From: Haloarcula regularis
GTDB taxonomy: Archaea; Halobacteriota; Halobacteria; Halobacteriales; Haloarculaceae
NCBI RefSeq assembly: GCF_029338315.1
Contig: NZ_CP119794.1
Coordinates: forward strand, 248,001 to 312,000
Length of the DNA: 64,000 bases
Direction of reading: 5' to 3'
In this document: piece after piece, positions 47,425 to 55,746 of the stretch
Position numbering within the stretch: the first letter of the stretch is position 1
How the letters are laid out: the number at the start of each line of letters is the position of its first letter
The notes under the pieces: model-generated
What the model saw: only the letters and a program-made list of their open reading frames with translations
Databases searched by the model: none
Told to the model about the DNA's origin: nothing
Position numbers and translations under genes: made by a program

Positions 47425-48984
47425 TTATGCGTTCTCGATGTCCGAGAGGCTCTGGGCAAGCGCGTCCATCGCGTCCTGCGAGGACGCTTCCTGACCGACA
47501 GCGCGGTTCGCCTGCTGGGCGATGTTCGTCGACTCCTGGCTCCAGACGGCCGTCACCGGACGTGCGAGCGAGTTGTTCCCGGCGACCTTCAGGGTGTCCA
47601 TGTAGCGACCCACGACCGGCACGTTGGCGGCCTCGTCGGAGTCGAAGAGTTCTGGCCGCGGCGGGAGCCACCCCTGCAGGGACAGGAGGGTCAGCTGGAA
47701 GTCGGGCTGCATCGCGGCGCGGATGACCTCCACGACGGCGTCCTTCTGTTCGCTGTTGGGGTTGATGGTCATGTGCCAGCCACCGAGGGCGGACGTGGTG
47801 CCCCCGACGCCCTGCTGTGCGGCGTCTTCCTCGGAGACGGCGTACGGGATCGGCATCGCGCCGAGGTCCTCACCCAGTGCCGGGTCCTCGGTCTCCTCCG
47901 GGTTCCGGCCGGTGAGCGCCAGTGAGTAGGGCCAGTTGCGGTGCATGACCGCGTCGCCGTTCGCGAATGGTGCCCGCGAGGCCTCCTCGATCCAGCCCAG
48001 AATCTCGGTGGGGACGATGTTACCGGCGTAGCCGTCGAACTCGCCGCCGAAGTCCTCGTCGTGGACGAACTTCCGCATCATGTTGAGCGATTTGACCGTC
48101 TCGGGCTCGTTGACCGTGATCGGCCGGTCGCCGACCGGCCCGAAGAGGTTCTCGCGGCCGCCGAAGTACGCGCCGCCCCACGAGGACATGACCTCGTTGA
48201 AGGTACAACAGGAGGTCCCCTCGTAGATGTCCCACTGGACCGTCCAGCCGTGTTCGACGCCGGAGTTGTCGAGCGTGTCGGCGGTGATGTTCGACCACTC
48301 CTCCCACGTCATCGGCTCGGTGGCCCAGTTGTTGCTCTCGGGGCTGTAGCCGGCCTCCTCGACGAGGTCCTTGCGGTACTGCATCGTCGGGAAGTCCGGG
48401 AAGACCGGGACACCAAAGAGGTTCCCGCTGGACGGGTCGATAGCCGTCTCGGTGAACCCGGTGAAGTAGTTGTCCTCGATGTCCGAGAGGAGGTCCTCCG
48501 GGAGCATCTCGGTGAGGTTGGCGATCTGTCCCCGCTGGATGAAGATGTTCGTCCAGCCGTTGTCCATCAGGAACATGTCCGGGTCCGTCTCGCCGGCCGA
48601 GAGCAGGCGGTTGTAGTTGGACCGCGCCTGCCCGGTGTCCTGGTCGCGCGGGACGAACTGGATCTCGATGTTCTCCGGGAGGCCGTTGTCGCGAAGGGCC
48701 TGCTTGATGGCGTCACCGTTGTTCTGGACCGCGACCGGGTCGAAGCCCCAGCGGACGGTCGTGGTCTCGCCGCTGCCACCGTCCCCGGAACTGCCACCGT
48801 CCCCGTCGCCACCGTCGCCGCCGGAACCGCCGTCGCCGCCGGAACCGCCGTCACCACCGCTGCCGCCGTCGCCCGCACAGCCAGCGATACCCGCTGCCAC
48901 GCCAGTCGCCCCGGCGGCCTGCACGAACCGTCGCCGCGAGACGCCTGTCGATGTACTGTCGCCTGTGGTGTCGTTGTCCGACAT
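47425..48984 (-). CDS. Sugar ABC transporter substrate-binding lipoprotein (malto-oligosaccharide-type)
   Basis: Extracellular binding protein of 519 residues. Tat signal (SRRRFVQAAG), lipobox Cys36, a Gly/Asp/Ser linker (37-72) and a family 1 binding domain with VRWGFDPVAVQNNGDAIKQAL, GWTNIFIQRGQIANLTEMLPED and VFPDFPTMQYRKDLVEEAG. It is the first gene of the operon with the MalF- and MalG-like permeases and the ATPase at 44157. The TrmB gene and alpha-glucosidases nearby suggest a maltodextrin- or trehalose-like ligand. A TATA-like sequence is at 49011-49018. Confidence 0.88.
   Translation of the reverse strand: MSDNDTTGDSTSTGVSRRRFVQAAGATGVAAGIAGCAGDGGSGGDGGSGGDGGSGGDGGDGDGGSSGDGGSGETTTVRWGFDPVAVQNNGDAIKQALRDNGLPENIEIQFVPRDQDTGQARSNYNRLLSAGETDPDMFLMDNGWTNIFIQRGQIANLTEMLPEDLLSDIEDNYFTGFTETAIDPSSGNLFGVPVFPDFPTMQYRKDLVEEAGYSPESNNWATEPMTWEEWSNITADTLDNSGVEHGWTVQWDIYEGTSCCTFNEVMSSWGGAYFGGRENLFGPVGDRPITVNEPETVKSLNMMRKFVHDEDFGGEFDGYAGNIVPTEILGWIEEASRAPFANGDAVMHRNWPYSLALTGRNPEETEDPALGEDLGAMPIPYAVSEEDAAQQGVGGTTSALGGWHMTINPNSEQKDAVVEVIRAAMQPDFQLTLLSLQGWLPPRPELFDSDEAANVPVVGRYMDTLKVAGNNSLARPVTAVWSQESTNIAQQANRAVGQEASSQDAMDALAQSLSDIENA
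48769..48876 (-). repeat. Low-complexity Gly/Asp/Ser linker-coding repeat
   Basis: Tandem units such as GGDGGS form the acidic linker of the binding protein. The composition matches the linker at 41282-41389, suggesting common ancestry or convergent slippage. Confidence 0.65.
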
Positions 48985-49036
48985 GTCTATCGTGTGATTA
49001 CACGGTCAGTACTTAAATGTTTCCCATAATTAACCA

Positions 49037-49046
49037 CAGGTGTTGT
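49037..49046. promoter_or_regulatory. Shared operator-like motif before the binding-protein gene
   Basis: The 10 bases CAGGTGTTGT lie just upstream of the TATA-like sequence of the 48984 gene. The exact reverse complement occurs at 50433-50442 upstream of the TrmB-type regulator gene, so the TrmB protein could bind both. Confidence 0.4.
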
Positions 49047-49195
49047 AAATACAATCGTCCCACCGCGAAATAGTTGGTACTACGACAGGAGTGCGCTGTC
49101 GAGCAATCTCGATATATAAATATGCCGAAATACAAAACGATTATTTGTGAAATCAAGCCGCTCGAACGCGTAAACTCTCGGAAAGTTTCTCGCGC

Positions 49196-50272
49196 TCAGT
49201 CGTACCGCACGTCCTCGACGACCAGGCGGGTCGTCTCGATGGCTTCGACCATCGCACCCCACCCGCCGATCTCGTAGGTCCCCTCGTCCGTCTCGAGCGT
49301 CGCACTGACCCTGCCGGCCAGCTGTGCCAGCGGGATCGGTTCGGTCCGGCCCAGCGAACTCCCGGTGTAGTCGACGTCGGTGATGACGCCGTGCAGTTCG
49401 ATGGGTGTCTTCGTCCCCGTCTCGTACCCGTTGACCGCCACCGTAATCGTCGCCCCCTCGTTGAGGAGCGGTTCGATGTCCCTGACTGCCTGTCTGAAGT
49501 CCACGTAGGTTATCGGCGTCTCGGGGGTACGCTCGGTGTACACGGTGTCCCATATCTCCCAGAGGCAGGTCCGGAAGTACCAGTGGAAGACGTAGGAGTG
49601 GGTCCGGTCGTGGACGAGGACGCCGTACTCGTTGATGGACCGCTGGTGCGGGGCGAAACACGTCCACACCCTGTCGACGATGATGAGGAAGGGGGAGGGC
49701 ATGTCCCGGTGGCGGGCCTCCATGCAGGTCCCCTCGAGGTCCGCGATATCGGGGACGTAGTCCTCTGACTCCGAACAGATGCTGAGCTTCACGTCGACGC
49801 CCCTGTCGTGGGCCGCCATCAGCGCGTCCCGGAACTCGAGGAACTGTTCGGCGCTGACGCCCAGCTGGATCTCGTTCTCGGCGTCCTCGATGAGCTCCCG
49901 TGCCCGATTCTTGACCGTCTCGAAGCGCTTGACGATGCTCACCTCGTGGTCAGTTATCTCGGGCTGGTTCCACCGCTCCTCGATGGACTCGGCGGCGTCA
50001 AGGTAGCGACTCGACCGGGCCCGCAGGTCCTCGAGGACGACTTCCGGGTCGTGTGCCCGCGCCGAGAGGCTGTCCTGTTGGAACGTCTCGATGTAGCCCT
50101 TCGACTCCAGGTCCCGCAACACGTCGTAGATCCGCGGGTCGGGGACGTCACACCGGTCCGCGATGTCCGTCGCGGTGGCCGTTCCCATCTCGAGCAGCGT
50201 GACGTACGCGTCTGCCTGGTACGGGGAGAGGCCGGCGTCCTCGAGTATCTCCGTGAGTTCGTCGTCGTTCAT
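49196..50272 (-). CDS. TrmB family sugar-responsive transcriptional regulator
   Basis: The 358-residue protein has an N-terminal winged helix (LSPYQADAYVTLLEMGTATATDIADRCDVPDPRIYDVLRDLESKGYI, about 12-58) and a TrmB C-terminal effector domain (LIEDAENEIQLGVSAEQFLEFRDAL to GYETGTKTPIELHGVITDVDY). The ATG at 50272 removes a non-conserved Arg-rich leader. Divergent placement upstream of the sugar-binding operon suggests control of it by a glucose- or maltose-like effector. Confidence 0.87.
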   Translation of the reverse strand: MNDDELTEILEDAGLSPYQADAYVTLLEMGTATATDIADRCDVPDPRIYDVLRDLESKGYIETFQQDSLSARAHDPEVVLEDLRARSSRYLDAAESIEERWNQPEITDHEVSIVKRFETVKNRARELIEDAENEIQLGVSAEQFLEFRDALMAAHDRGVDVKLSICSESEDYVPDIADLEGTCMEARHRDMPSPFLIIVDRVWTCFAPHQRSINEYGVLVHDRTHSYVFHWYFRTCLWEIWDTVYTERTPETPITYVDFRQAVRDIEPLLNEGATITVAVNGYETGTKTPIELHGVITDVDYTGSSLGRTEPIPLAQLAGRVSATLETDEGTYEIGGWGAMVEAIETTRLVVEDVRYD

Positions 50273-50432
50273 CGCTCTCGTGGTCGAACGACAGCGTCTC
50301 TCGCGGGTCCGGTACGTCCCGTCTCGACGCCCTCGGCGGCCGTCCACCCAGGGTCATCTGGCGTGGACCGGTCGACTGGGCGAGGGTCGAGAGCCGTCGA
50401 CGAGCTCTCGTCTCTATCCATGCACATACATA

Positions 50433-50442
50433 ACAACACCTG
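50433..50442. promoter_or_regulatory. Shared operator-like motif before the TrmB gene
   Basis: ACAACACCTG is the reverse complement of the motif at 49037-49046. It sits in AT-rich sequence flanked by a second GTTGTT copy, giving an imperfect palindrome (aacaacacctgttgtt). Confidence 0.4.
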
Positions 50443-50525
50443 TTGTTAAATGCATTGGTGGCCGTTCACACAGCCTGTCGTCCCGACGGGAACGCTCTTA
50501 GGGGCGACTCCCATACATCGGGGCG

Positions 50526-51329
50526 ATGACCGACCTCGATGCCCTCCGCGACGAGTCGTACACCGGAGCGAATCGCTGCTGGCCGTGCACCGTGGTCAAT
50601 CTCGTGCTACTCGGTACTTTCGTTCTTCTCTTGCGCGTGCGCGAGCGAACCGTCGCCAGCCTGGTCGTCGGCACGCTCGGTGTGGCCGTCGTCTACCTTC
50701 GCGGGTACCTCGTCCCGTACACACCTCGGTTCGCGCCCCAGCTGGTCGGCGCGTCGCCGCTCCCGGACCGCCTGTTCCACGGGGATCCGGACACGGACGG
50801 GGCCGGCTCGTTCGCGGACGACGTCGAACTCGACGGCGAGCAGGTGCTGGAGGAACTTCTGGAGGCGGGCGTCGTCGTCGCCGACGACGAGATGCTGTAC
50901 GTGGCCGACGACGTAGACGCCGACTGGCACGGGCGGATGGACCAGCTCGCCGACCGCTCGCTCGACGGTCTCGCAGTCGAGGTCCGCCGGACGCTGGCCC
51001 ACGTCGACGACGCCGACGCACTGGTCGCCGACGGCAGGGAGTGGGTGGTCGTCGGCGCCGAGAACGATCTGGTCGCTCGACCGCTGGCCATCGCCGAACT
51101 CGCCGCCTACGAGGTCCTCGACGACCGTCTCGACGACCAGCGACTCCGTCTCGCGGCCGCCGAGTCGTTCCGCATGTTCCTCGAGGACTGCCCGGCCTGC
51201 GGGACGGAACTGCGCGAGTCCTCCGCGGTTTCGTGCTGCGGTGGCTACACGACGCCACGGGAGTCACCCCGGGAGACGCTCGTCTGCCCGTCCTGCAGAC
51301 AGCGCCTGTATACGTTCCCGGCCGAGTGA
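50526..51329 (+). CDS. Conserved haloarchaeal membrane protein with C-terminal zinc ribbon
   Basis: The 267-residue protein starts with two hydrophobic segments (about 22-37 and 45-62). A soluble central part follows, and it ends in a Cys-rich zinc-ribbon-like region (CPACG at about 226, then CCGG and CPSC near the end). No catalytic motif is recognised. It could be a membrane-tethered sensor or redox protein. It is divergent from TrmB across 253 bases. Confidence 0.65.
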   Translation: MTDLDALRDESYTGANRCWPCTVVNLVLLGTFVLLLRVRERTVASLVVGTLGVAVVYLRGYLVPYTPRFAPQLVGASPLPDRLFHGDPDTDGAGSFADDVELDGEQVLEELLEAGVVVADDEMLYVADDVDADWHGRMDQLADRSLDGLAVEVRRTLAHVDDADALVADGREWVVVGAENDLVARPLAIAELAAYEVLDDRLDDQRLRLAAAESFRMFLEDCPACGTELRESSAVSCCGGYTTPRESPRETLVCPSCRQRLYTFPAE

Positions 51330-51430
51330 GCACGGCTGGATCCGGCGGGCGGCGGGTGCCGTTCCGAGAAACCGGAGACACTTGTCCCGAGAGCATGGCC
51401 TATTAAGTCCTCCAACGCGGAGACACGTAC

Positions 51431-52066
51431 ATGAAGAACATCGACGACCTCGTGGACAGCGCCTCGGACCTCGCCGAGCGCGGCCTCTCGAAGGGCGAAA
51501 TCGCCGACGAGCTCAACGTTTCCCGGGAGACGGCGAGCTGGCTCGTCGAACGAAGCGGTGCCGGCGCGACGCCGACCCCGTCAACGCCCACCGGCGGCCC
51601 GCACGACATCCACGTCGACTGGTCGGCCATCGGCCGCGACAGCGCCCGTCTCCGCCACCTGGGCGCGGCGATGGCGGACCTCCTCTCGAAACAGGGCGAG
51701 GATATCGACCTCACCATCGGCATCGAGAAGGCCGGCGCGCCGCTCGCGACTACCGTCGCACAGGAACTGAAGACCGACCTGGGGACGTACGCCCCGACGA
51801 AACACCAGTGGGACGACGACGACGACGCCACGAGCGACGGGTCGTTCTCGCGGAACTTCGCCCAGATTCGCAATCGGGACTGCTTCATCGTCGACGACAC
51901 CATCACCAGCGGGAAGACGATGTCCGAGACCATCAACGCCATCCGCGAGCAGGGCGGGAACCCGGTCGCCTGCGTGGTCCTGGCCGACAAGCGCGGCGTC
52001 GAGGACATCGAGGACGTCCCGGTGTACTCGCTCGTCCAGGTCATCCGAGTCGAGGCCGACGAGTAA
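51431..52066 (+). CDS. gfcR: GfcR, PRTase-like transcriptional regulator of sugar metabolism
   Basis: The 211-residue protein has a helix-turn-helix at about 1-45 (LVDSASDLAERGLSKGEIADELNVSRETASWLVERSG) and a phosphoribosyltransferase fold with the PRPP motif FIVDDTITSGKTMSE near 155. GfcR of Haloferax activates glycolytic and pyruvate-kinase genes in response to fructose phosphates. Its place between TrmB and the GH13 genes fits a carbon-control role. Confidence 0.88.
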   Translation: MKNIDDLVDSASDLAERGLSKGEIADELNVSRETASWLVERSGAGATPTPSTPTGGPHDIHVDWSAIGRDSARLRHLGAAMADLLSKQGEDIDLTIGIEKAGAPLATTVAQELKTDLGTYAPTKHQWDDDDDATSDGSFSRNFAQIRNRDCFIVDDTITSGKTMSETINAIREQGGNPVACVVLADKRGVEDIEDVPVYSLVQVIRVEADE

Positions 52067-52185
52067 GTCCCGGTCCCGGCGGCGCTGGTCGCCCGTTCGA
52101 ATACGGTTCTGCCGCTTTCTCTCTCGCCAGGGCAAGCGACGCCGTCGCCACAGCGACCGGTGTGGGCGCGTCGACGGTCGACCGT

Positions 52186-53892
52186 TCAGTGCAGGTCGTA
52201 GACCCGCGCCTCGTACGGCCTGAGCTGCAGATTCGAGAGTTCCGCCTCGGCGCCGCCGTAGTTCGCGCGAACCAGCGTCGCGCCGTCCGCGACGTCGCCC
52301 AGGTCGACCGACCGGGAGTCCTCGCCGAAGTGCAACACCACCAGCATCGACTCGTCGCCGAGCGTCCGCGTGTAGGCGTAGATTGCCTCGTCGTTTGGCA
52401 GCAACAGGTCGTACTCGCCGTAGACGAGGACGTCGCGCTCGTGGCGCAGGTCGATGAGATCGCGGTAGTAGTGCCACACGGAGTCGGGATCGGCCCGGGC
52501 GGCGGCGACGTTTATGTCCCGGTAGTTCTCGGCCACCTTGATCCAGGGCTCGCCGTCGGTGAAGCCGGCGTGCTCGCTGTCGTCCCACTGCATCGGGGTG
52601 CGTGAGTTGTCCCGGCTCCGGGCGTTGACGACGTCGCGGACGTCCTGGTAGTCGTCGGTCCCGTGTTCCTCCATCAGGAGCTCGGCGTGGTTCTTCGCGT
52701 CCACGTCGCGGATCTCCTCGAACGTCTCGAAGTCGACGTTCGTCATCCCGATCTCGTCGCCCTGGAAGATGTAGGGCGTCCCGCGAAGGGTCAGCAGGAG
52801 CGTCGCGAGGAGTTTCGCGGACTCGACGCGATACTCCGCGTCGTTCCCGAACCGCGAGACGGGCCGGGTCTGGTCGTGGTTGTTCAGGTAGACGCTGTTC
52901 CAGCCACCGTCTTCCATCCCCTCCTGCCACCGGGTGAGCACCCGCTTGAGGTCCCGCAGGTCCCACTCGCCCAGCGACTCGTCGTCGGCGACGTCCCATC
53001 GACTGTCCCCGTCGACGTCGATCAGCATGTGCTGGAAGTGAAAGACGCTGCCGAGGCCGTCCTCGATGTACTCCCGGGCCTGTTCGACGTCCGTCCCCGG
53101 CGTCTCGCCGACGGTCATGACGTCGTAGTCCGAGAGCACCTCGTCGTTCATCTCCCGCAGGTACTCGTGGATGCGTGGCCCGCCAACGAAGTGTTCGGTG
53201 CCGACCTGCCCGCTCTCCTTTCCGTCAGGGAGTCCCTCGGTCTTCGAGAGGAGGTTGACGACGTCCATCCGGAAGCCGTCGATGCCCTTGTCCAGCCACC
53301 AGCGCATCGTCCCGTAGACGGCCTCGCGGACGTCGGGGTTCCGCCAGTTCAGGTCCGGTTGCTTGGTGTCGAACAGGTGGAGATAGTACTGCTCGCGCAC
53401 CTCGTCGAAGGTCCACGTCGGCCCGCCGAAGTACGACTCCCAGTTGTTCGGGAGGCCGCCGTCGGCGGGTTCGTCGCGCCAGTAGTAGAAGTCCTCGTAC
53501 CCGGGTTCGCGCCGCCGGGACTTCTCGAACCACTCGTGTTCGTCGCTGGTGTGGTTGACCACGAGGTCCATCACCAGTTTCATGTCCCGGTCGTGGAGCG
53601 CGTCGCGCAGGGCCTCCCAGTCGGCCATCGTCCCGAACGTCTCGTCGATAGCCCGGTAGTCACGGATGTCGTAACCGTTGTCGGCCTGCGGGGAGTCGTA
53701 GACGGGACACAGCCAGACGACGTCTACCCCCAGATCGTCCAGGTACGGCACCTTCTCGACGATCCTCTGCAGGTCGCCGACGCCGTCGCCGTCGGTGTCG
53801 TTGAAACTCCGCGGATAGATCTGGTAGACGGTGGCTTCCGTCCACCACTCGCGGTCGATTCGTTCGGCCGGCGGCGGGTCTCCACTGGTCAT
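52186..53892 (-). CDS. Alpha-glucosidase/oligo-1,6-glucosidase, GH13
   Basis: Cytoplasmic glycoside hydrolase of 568 residues that releases glucose from malto- or isomalto-oligosaccharides. The (beta/alpha)8 barrel motifs are present: VMDLVVNHTSDEH, DGFRMDVVN (nucleophile Asp210), MTVGETPG (acid/base Glu263) and NNHDQTRPVSR (Asp340). No signal peptide is seen, so import precedes hydrolysis. It follows gfcR convergently and is 81 bases downstream of the second GH13 gene, probably co-transcribed. Confidence 0.92.
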   Translation of the reverse strand: MTSGDPPPAERIDREWWTEATVYQIYPRSFNDTDGDGVGDLQRIVEKVPYLDDLGVDVVWLCPVYDSPQADNGYDIRDYRAIDETFGTMADWEALRDALHDRDMKLVMDLVVNHTSDEHEWFEKSRRREPGYEDFYYWRDEPADGGLPNNWESYFGGPTWTFDEVREQYYLHLFDTKQPDLNWRNPDVREAVYGTMRWWLDKGIDGFRMDVVNLLSKTEGLPDGKESGQVGTEHFVGGPRIHEYLREMNDEVLSDYDVMTVGETPGTDVEQAREYIEDGLGSVFHFQHMLIDVDGDSRWDVADDESLGEWDLRDLKRVLTRWQEGMEDGGWNSVYLNNHDQTRPVSRFGNDAEYRVESAKLLATLLLTLRGTPYIFQGDEIGMTNVDFETFEEIRDVDAKNHAELLMEEHGTDDYQDVRDVVNARSRDNSRTPMQWDDSEHAGFTDGEPWIKVAENYRDINVAAARADPDSVWHYYRDLIDLRHERDVLVYGEYDLLLPNDEAIYAYTRTLGDESMLVVLHFGEDSRSVDLGDVADGATLVRANYGGAEAELSNLQLRPYEARVYDLH

Positions 53893-53922
53893 CGCTCTGC
53901 CGAATATCGTCGGGCGCCCGCC

Positions 53923-53938
53923 CTAACTGTTGTGTTAG
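53923..53938. repeat. Inverted repeat upstream of the GH13 gene at 52186
   Basis: CTAAC and GTTAG are perfect inverted copies around a TGTTGT core. This lies 31-46 bases before the GH13 start at 53892 and recalls the GTTGT core of the motif near TrmB. Confidence 0.35.
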
Positions 53939-53973
53939 CACCCGCGGGCGCACGGCGGTCCGGGGCCGAGCGG

Positions 53974-55671
53974 TCAGAGCTCGTAGATGCGTGCCTCGTA
54001 GGGTCGCAGCGACAGCGGCGCCAGCGGTTCGCCAGGGTCGTCGTAGTTCGCGACCAGCACCACGGCGTCGTCGGACTCGACCCGAGCGGGGAGTTCGTAG
54101 GTGGCGCGTTCGGCAGACCAGTTCAACACGACCAGCGCCTCGCGGTCGCCCAGCGTCCGGGTGAACGCCCACACCTGCGAGTGGTGCTCGCTCAGCAGCT
54201 CGTAGTCGCCGTAGACCAGCAGGTCGCTGTCGTGGCGCAGGTCGATGAGGTCCCGGTAGTAGTGCCAGACGGAGTCGGGGTCGGCTCGGGCGTCGGCGAC
54301 GTTCACCTCGTCGTGATTCGGGTTGACGTTGATCCAGGGCTCGCCGTCGGTGAAGCCGGCGTGCTCGCTGTCGTCCCACTGCATCGGCGTGCGGGCGTTG
54401 TCCCGGCACCGATACCTGATGACGTCCCGAACCTTATCGAAGGAGTCGATGGCGCCGTCCTCCAGTGCGAGTTCCAGTCGGTTGCGCGCGTCGGCGTCCC
54501 GCAGCTGGTCCATACTGGTCCAGGGGTAGTTCGTCATGCCGATCTCGTCGCCCTGGTAGACGTAGGGGGTGCCCTGCAGGCTGAAGAGGAAGGTCGCGAG
54601 CAGTTTCGCCGACTCGCGGCGGTACTCCTCGTCGTCGCCGAACCGGGAGACGATGCGTGGCCAGTCGTGGGTGCCCAGGAAGATGGTGTTCCAGGCGTCG
54701 TCCTCGTTCAGTTCGCGTTGCCACTCCGAGAGGACCTCCCGGAGGTCCGACAGCTCCCACTCCTCGATTTCCCACCACCCCGACTCCGAACCGAAGTCCA
54801 GCAGGATGTGCTCGTAGTGAAAGACCATGCTCAGGCCGTCGCCGCTGGGCCCACAGTACTGCTTTGCGTCCTCGGGTCCGGCGCCGATGGCCTCGCCGAC
54901 GGTCATGACGTCGTAGTTGCTGAACGTCTCGTCGACCATCTCGCTGACGTAGTCGTGGACCTTCGGCCCGTTGGCGAACAGCTCGCTCCCGACCCAGCCC
55001 TCGTCTTCGTCGCCGTCGGGGAGGTCCGGGGGCTTCGAGATGAGGTTGAACACGTCCATCCGGAAGCCGTCGATGCCCTTCTCCAGCCACCAGGTTATCA
55101 TGTCGTATATCTCTCCGCGGACCTCGGGGTTCTCCCAGTTCAGGTCCGGCTGGGCTTCGTCGAACAGGTGGAGGTAGTACGCCTCGCGCTCGTCGTCGTA
55201 CTCCCAGGCCGACCCGCCGAAGCCCGACGTCCAGTTGTTCGGCGGGTCGTCGTCCGGATCGCCCTCGACCCACCAGTAGTAGTCGTCGTAGGGCGCCTCG
55301 CCCGCGCGGGACCGCTGGAACCAGGCGTGCTGGTCGCTGGTGTGGTTCACGACCAGGTCCATGATGAGGCGCATGTCCCGCTCGTGCATCCCCTCGAGGA
55401 GCTCGTCGAAGTCGGACATCCGGCCGTACTCCTCCTTGATGGCGCGATAGTCCGCGATGTCGTAGCCGTTGTCGACGTGTGGGGACTCGTACAGCGGGTT
55501 CACCCAGACGATGTCGACGCCCAGATCGTCGAGGTAGTCCAGACGCTCGATGATGCCACGGATGTCACCGAGCCCGTCGCCGTCGGTGTCGTTGAAGCTC
55601 TGGGGATAAATCTGGTAGACGAACGACTCCTTCCACCACCGCCTGTCGACGTCGGGTTGGCTGGGACACAT
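53974..55671 (-). CDS. Alpha-glucosidase, GH13 (second copy)
   Basis: Paralogue of the preceding GH13 enzyme, 565 residues. Catalytic residues are Asp206 (DGFRMDVFN), Glu260 (MTVGEAIG) and Asp336 (GTHDWPR). The last motif reads Thr-His-Asp in place of the Asn-His-Asp of family members, which may shift subsite binding. The start at 55671 fits the TATA-like sequence at 55707-55714. Both genes lie in one strand block. Confidence 0.9.
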   Translation of the reverse strand: MCPSQPDVDRRWWKESFVYQIYPQSFNDTDGDGLGDIRGIIERLDYLDDLGVDIVWVNPLYESPHVDNGYDIADYRAIKEEYGRMSDFDELLEGMHERDMRLIMDLVVNHTSDQHAWFQRSRAGEAPYDDYYWWVEGDPDDDPPNNWTSGFGGSAWEYDDEREAYYLHLFDEAQPDLNWENPEVRGEIYDMITWWLEKGIDGFRMDVFNLISKPPDLPDGDEDEGWVGSELFANGPKVHDYVSEMVDETFSNYDVMTVGEAIGAGPEDAKQYCGPSGDGLSMVFHYEHILLDFGSESGWWEIEEWELSDLREVLSEWQRELNEDDAWNTIFLGTHDWPRIVSRFGDDEEYRRESAKLLATFLFSLQGTPYVYQGDEIGMTNYPWTSMDQLRDADARNRLELALEDGAIDSFDKVRDVIRYRCRDNARTPMQWDDSEHAGFTDGEPWINVNPNHDEVNVADARADPDSVWHYYRDLIDLRHDSDLLVYGDYELLSEHHSQVWAFTRTLGDREALVVLNWSAERATYELPARVESDDAVVLVANYDDPGEPLAPLSLRPYEARIYEL

Positions 55672-55746
55672 CAGTGAGGGCTCTCCAGACCATTGCGCCA
55701 AACTGCTAATAAATGTTGTACTCGGTGCGGAGCGCGGGCCGGTCGG

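Noticed and set aside
41282..48876. GGDGGS-coding repeats as possible CRISPR or regulatory repeats
   Set aside because: They are in frame within two binding-protein genes, right after the lipobox, and encode a linker; units are short and unspaced.
52663..55677. A 1004-codon open frame on the + strand
   Set aside because: It runs antisense through both GH13 genes, whose catalytic motifs are clear on the other strand. High GC keeps antisense frames free of stops.
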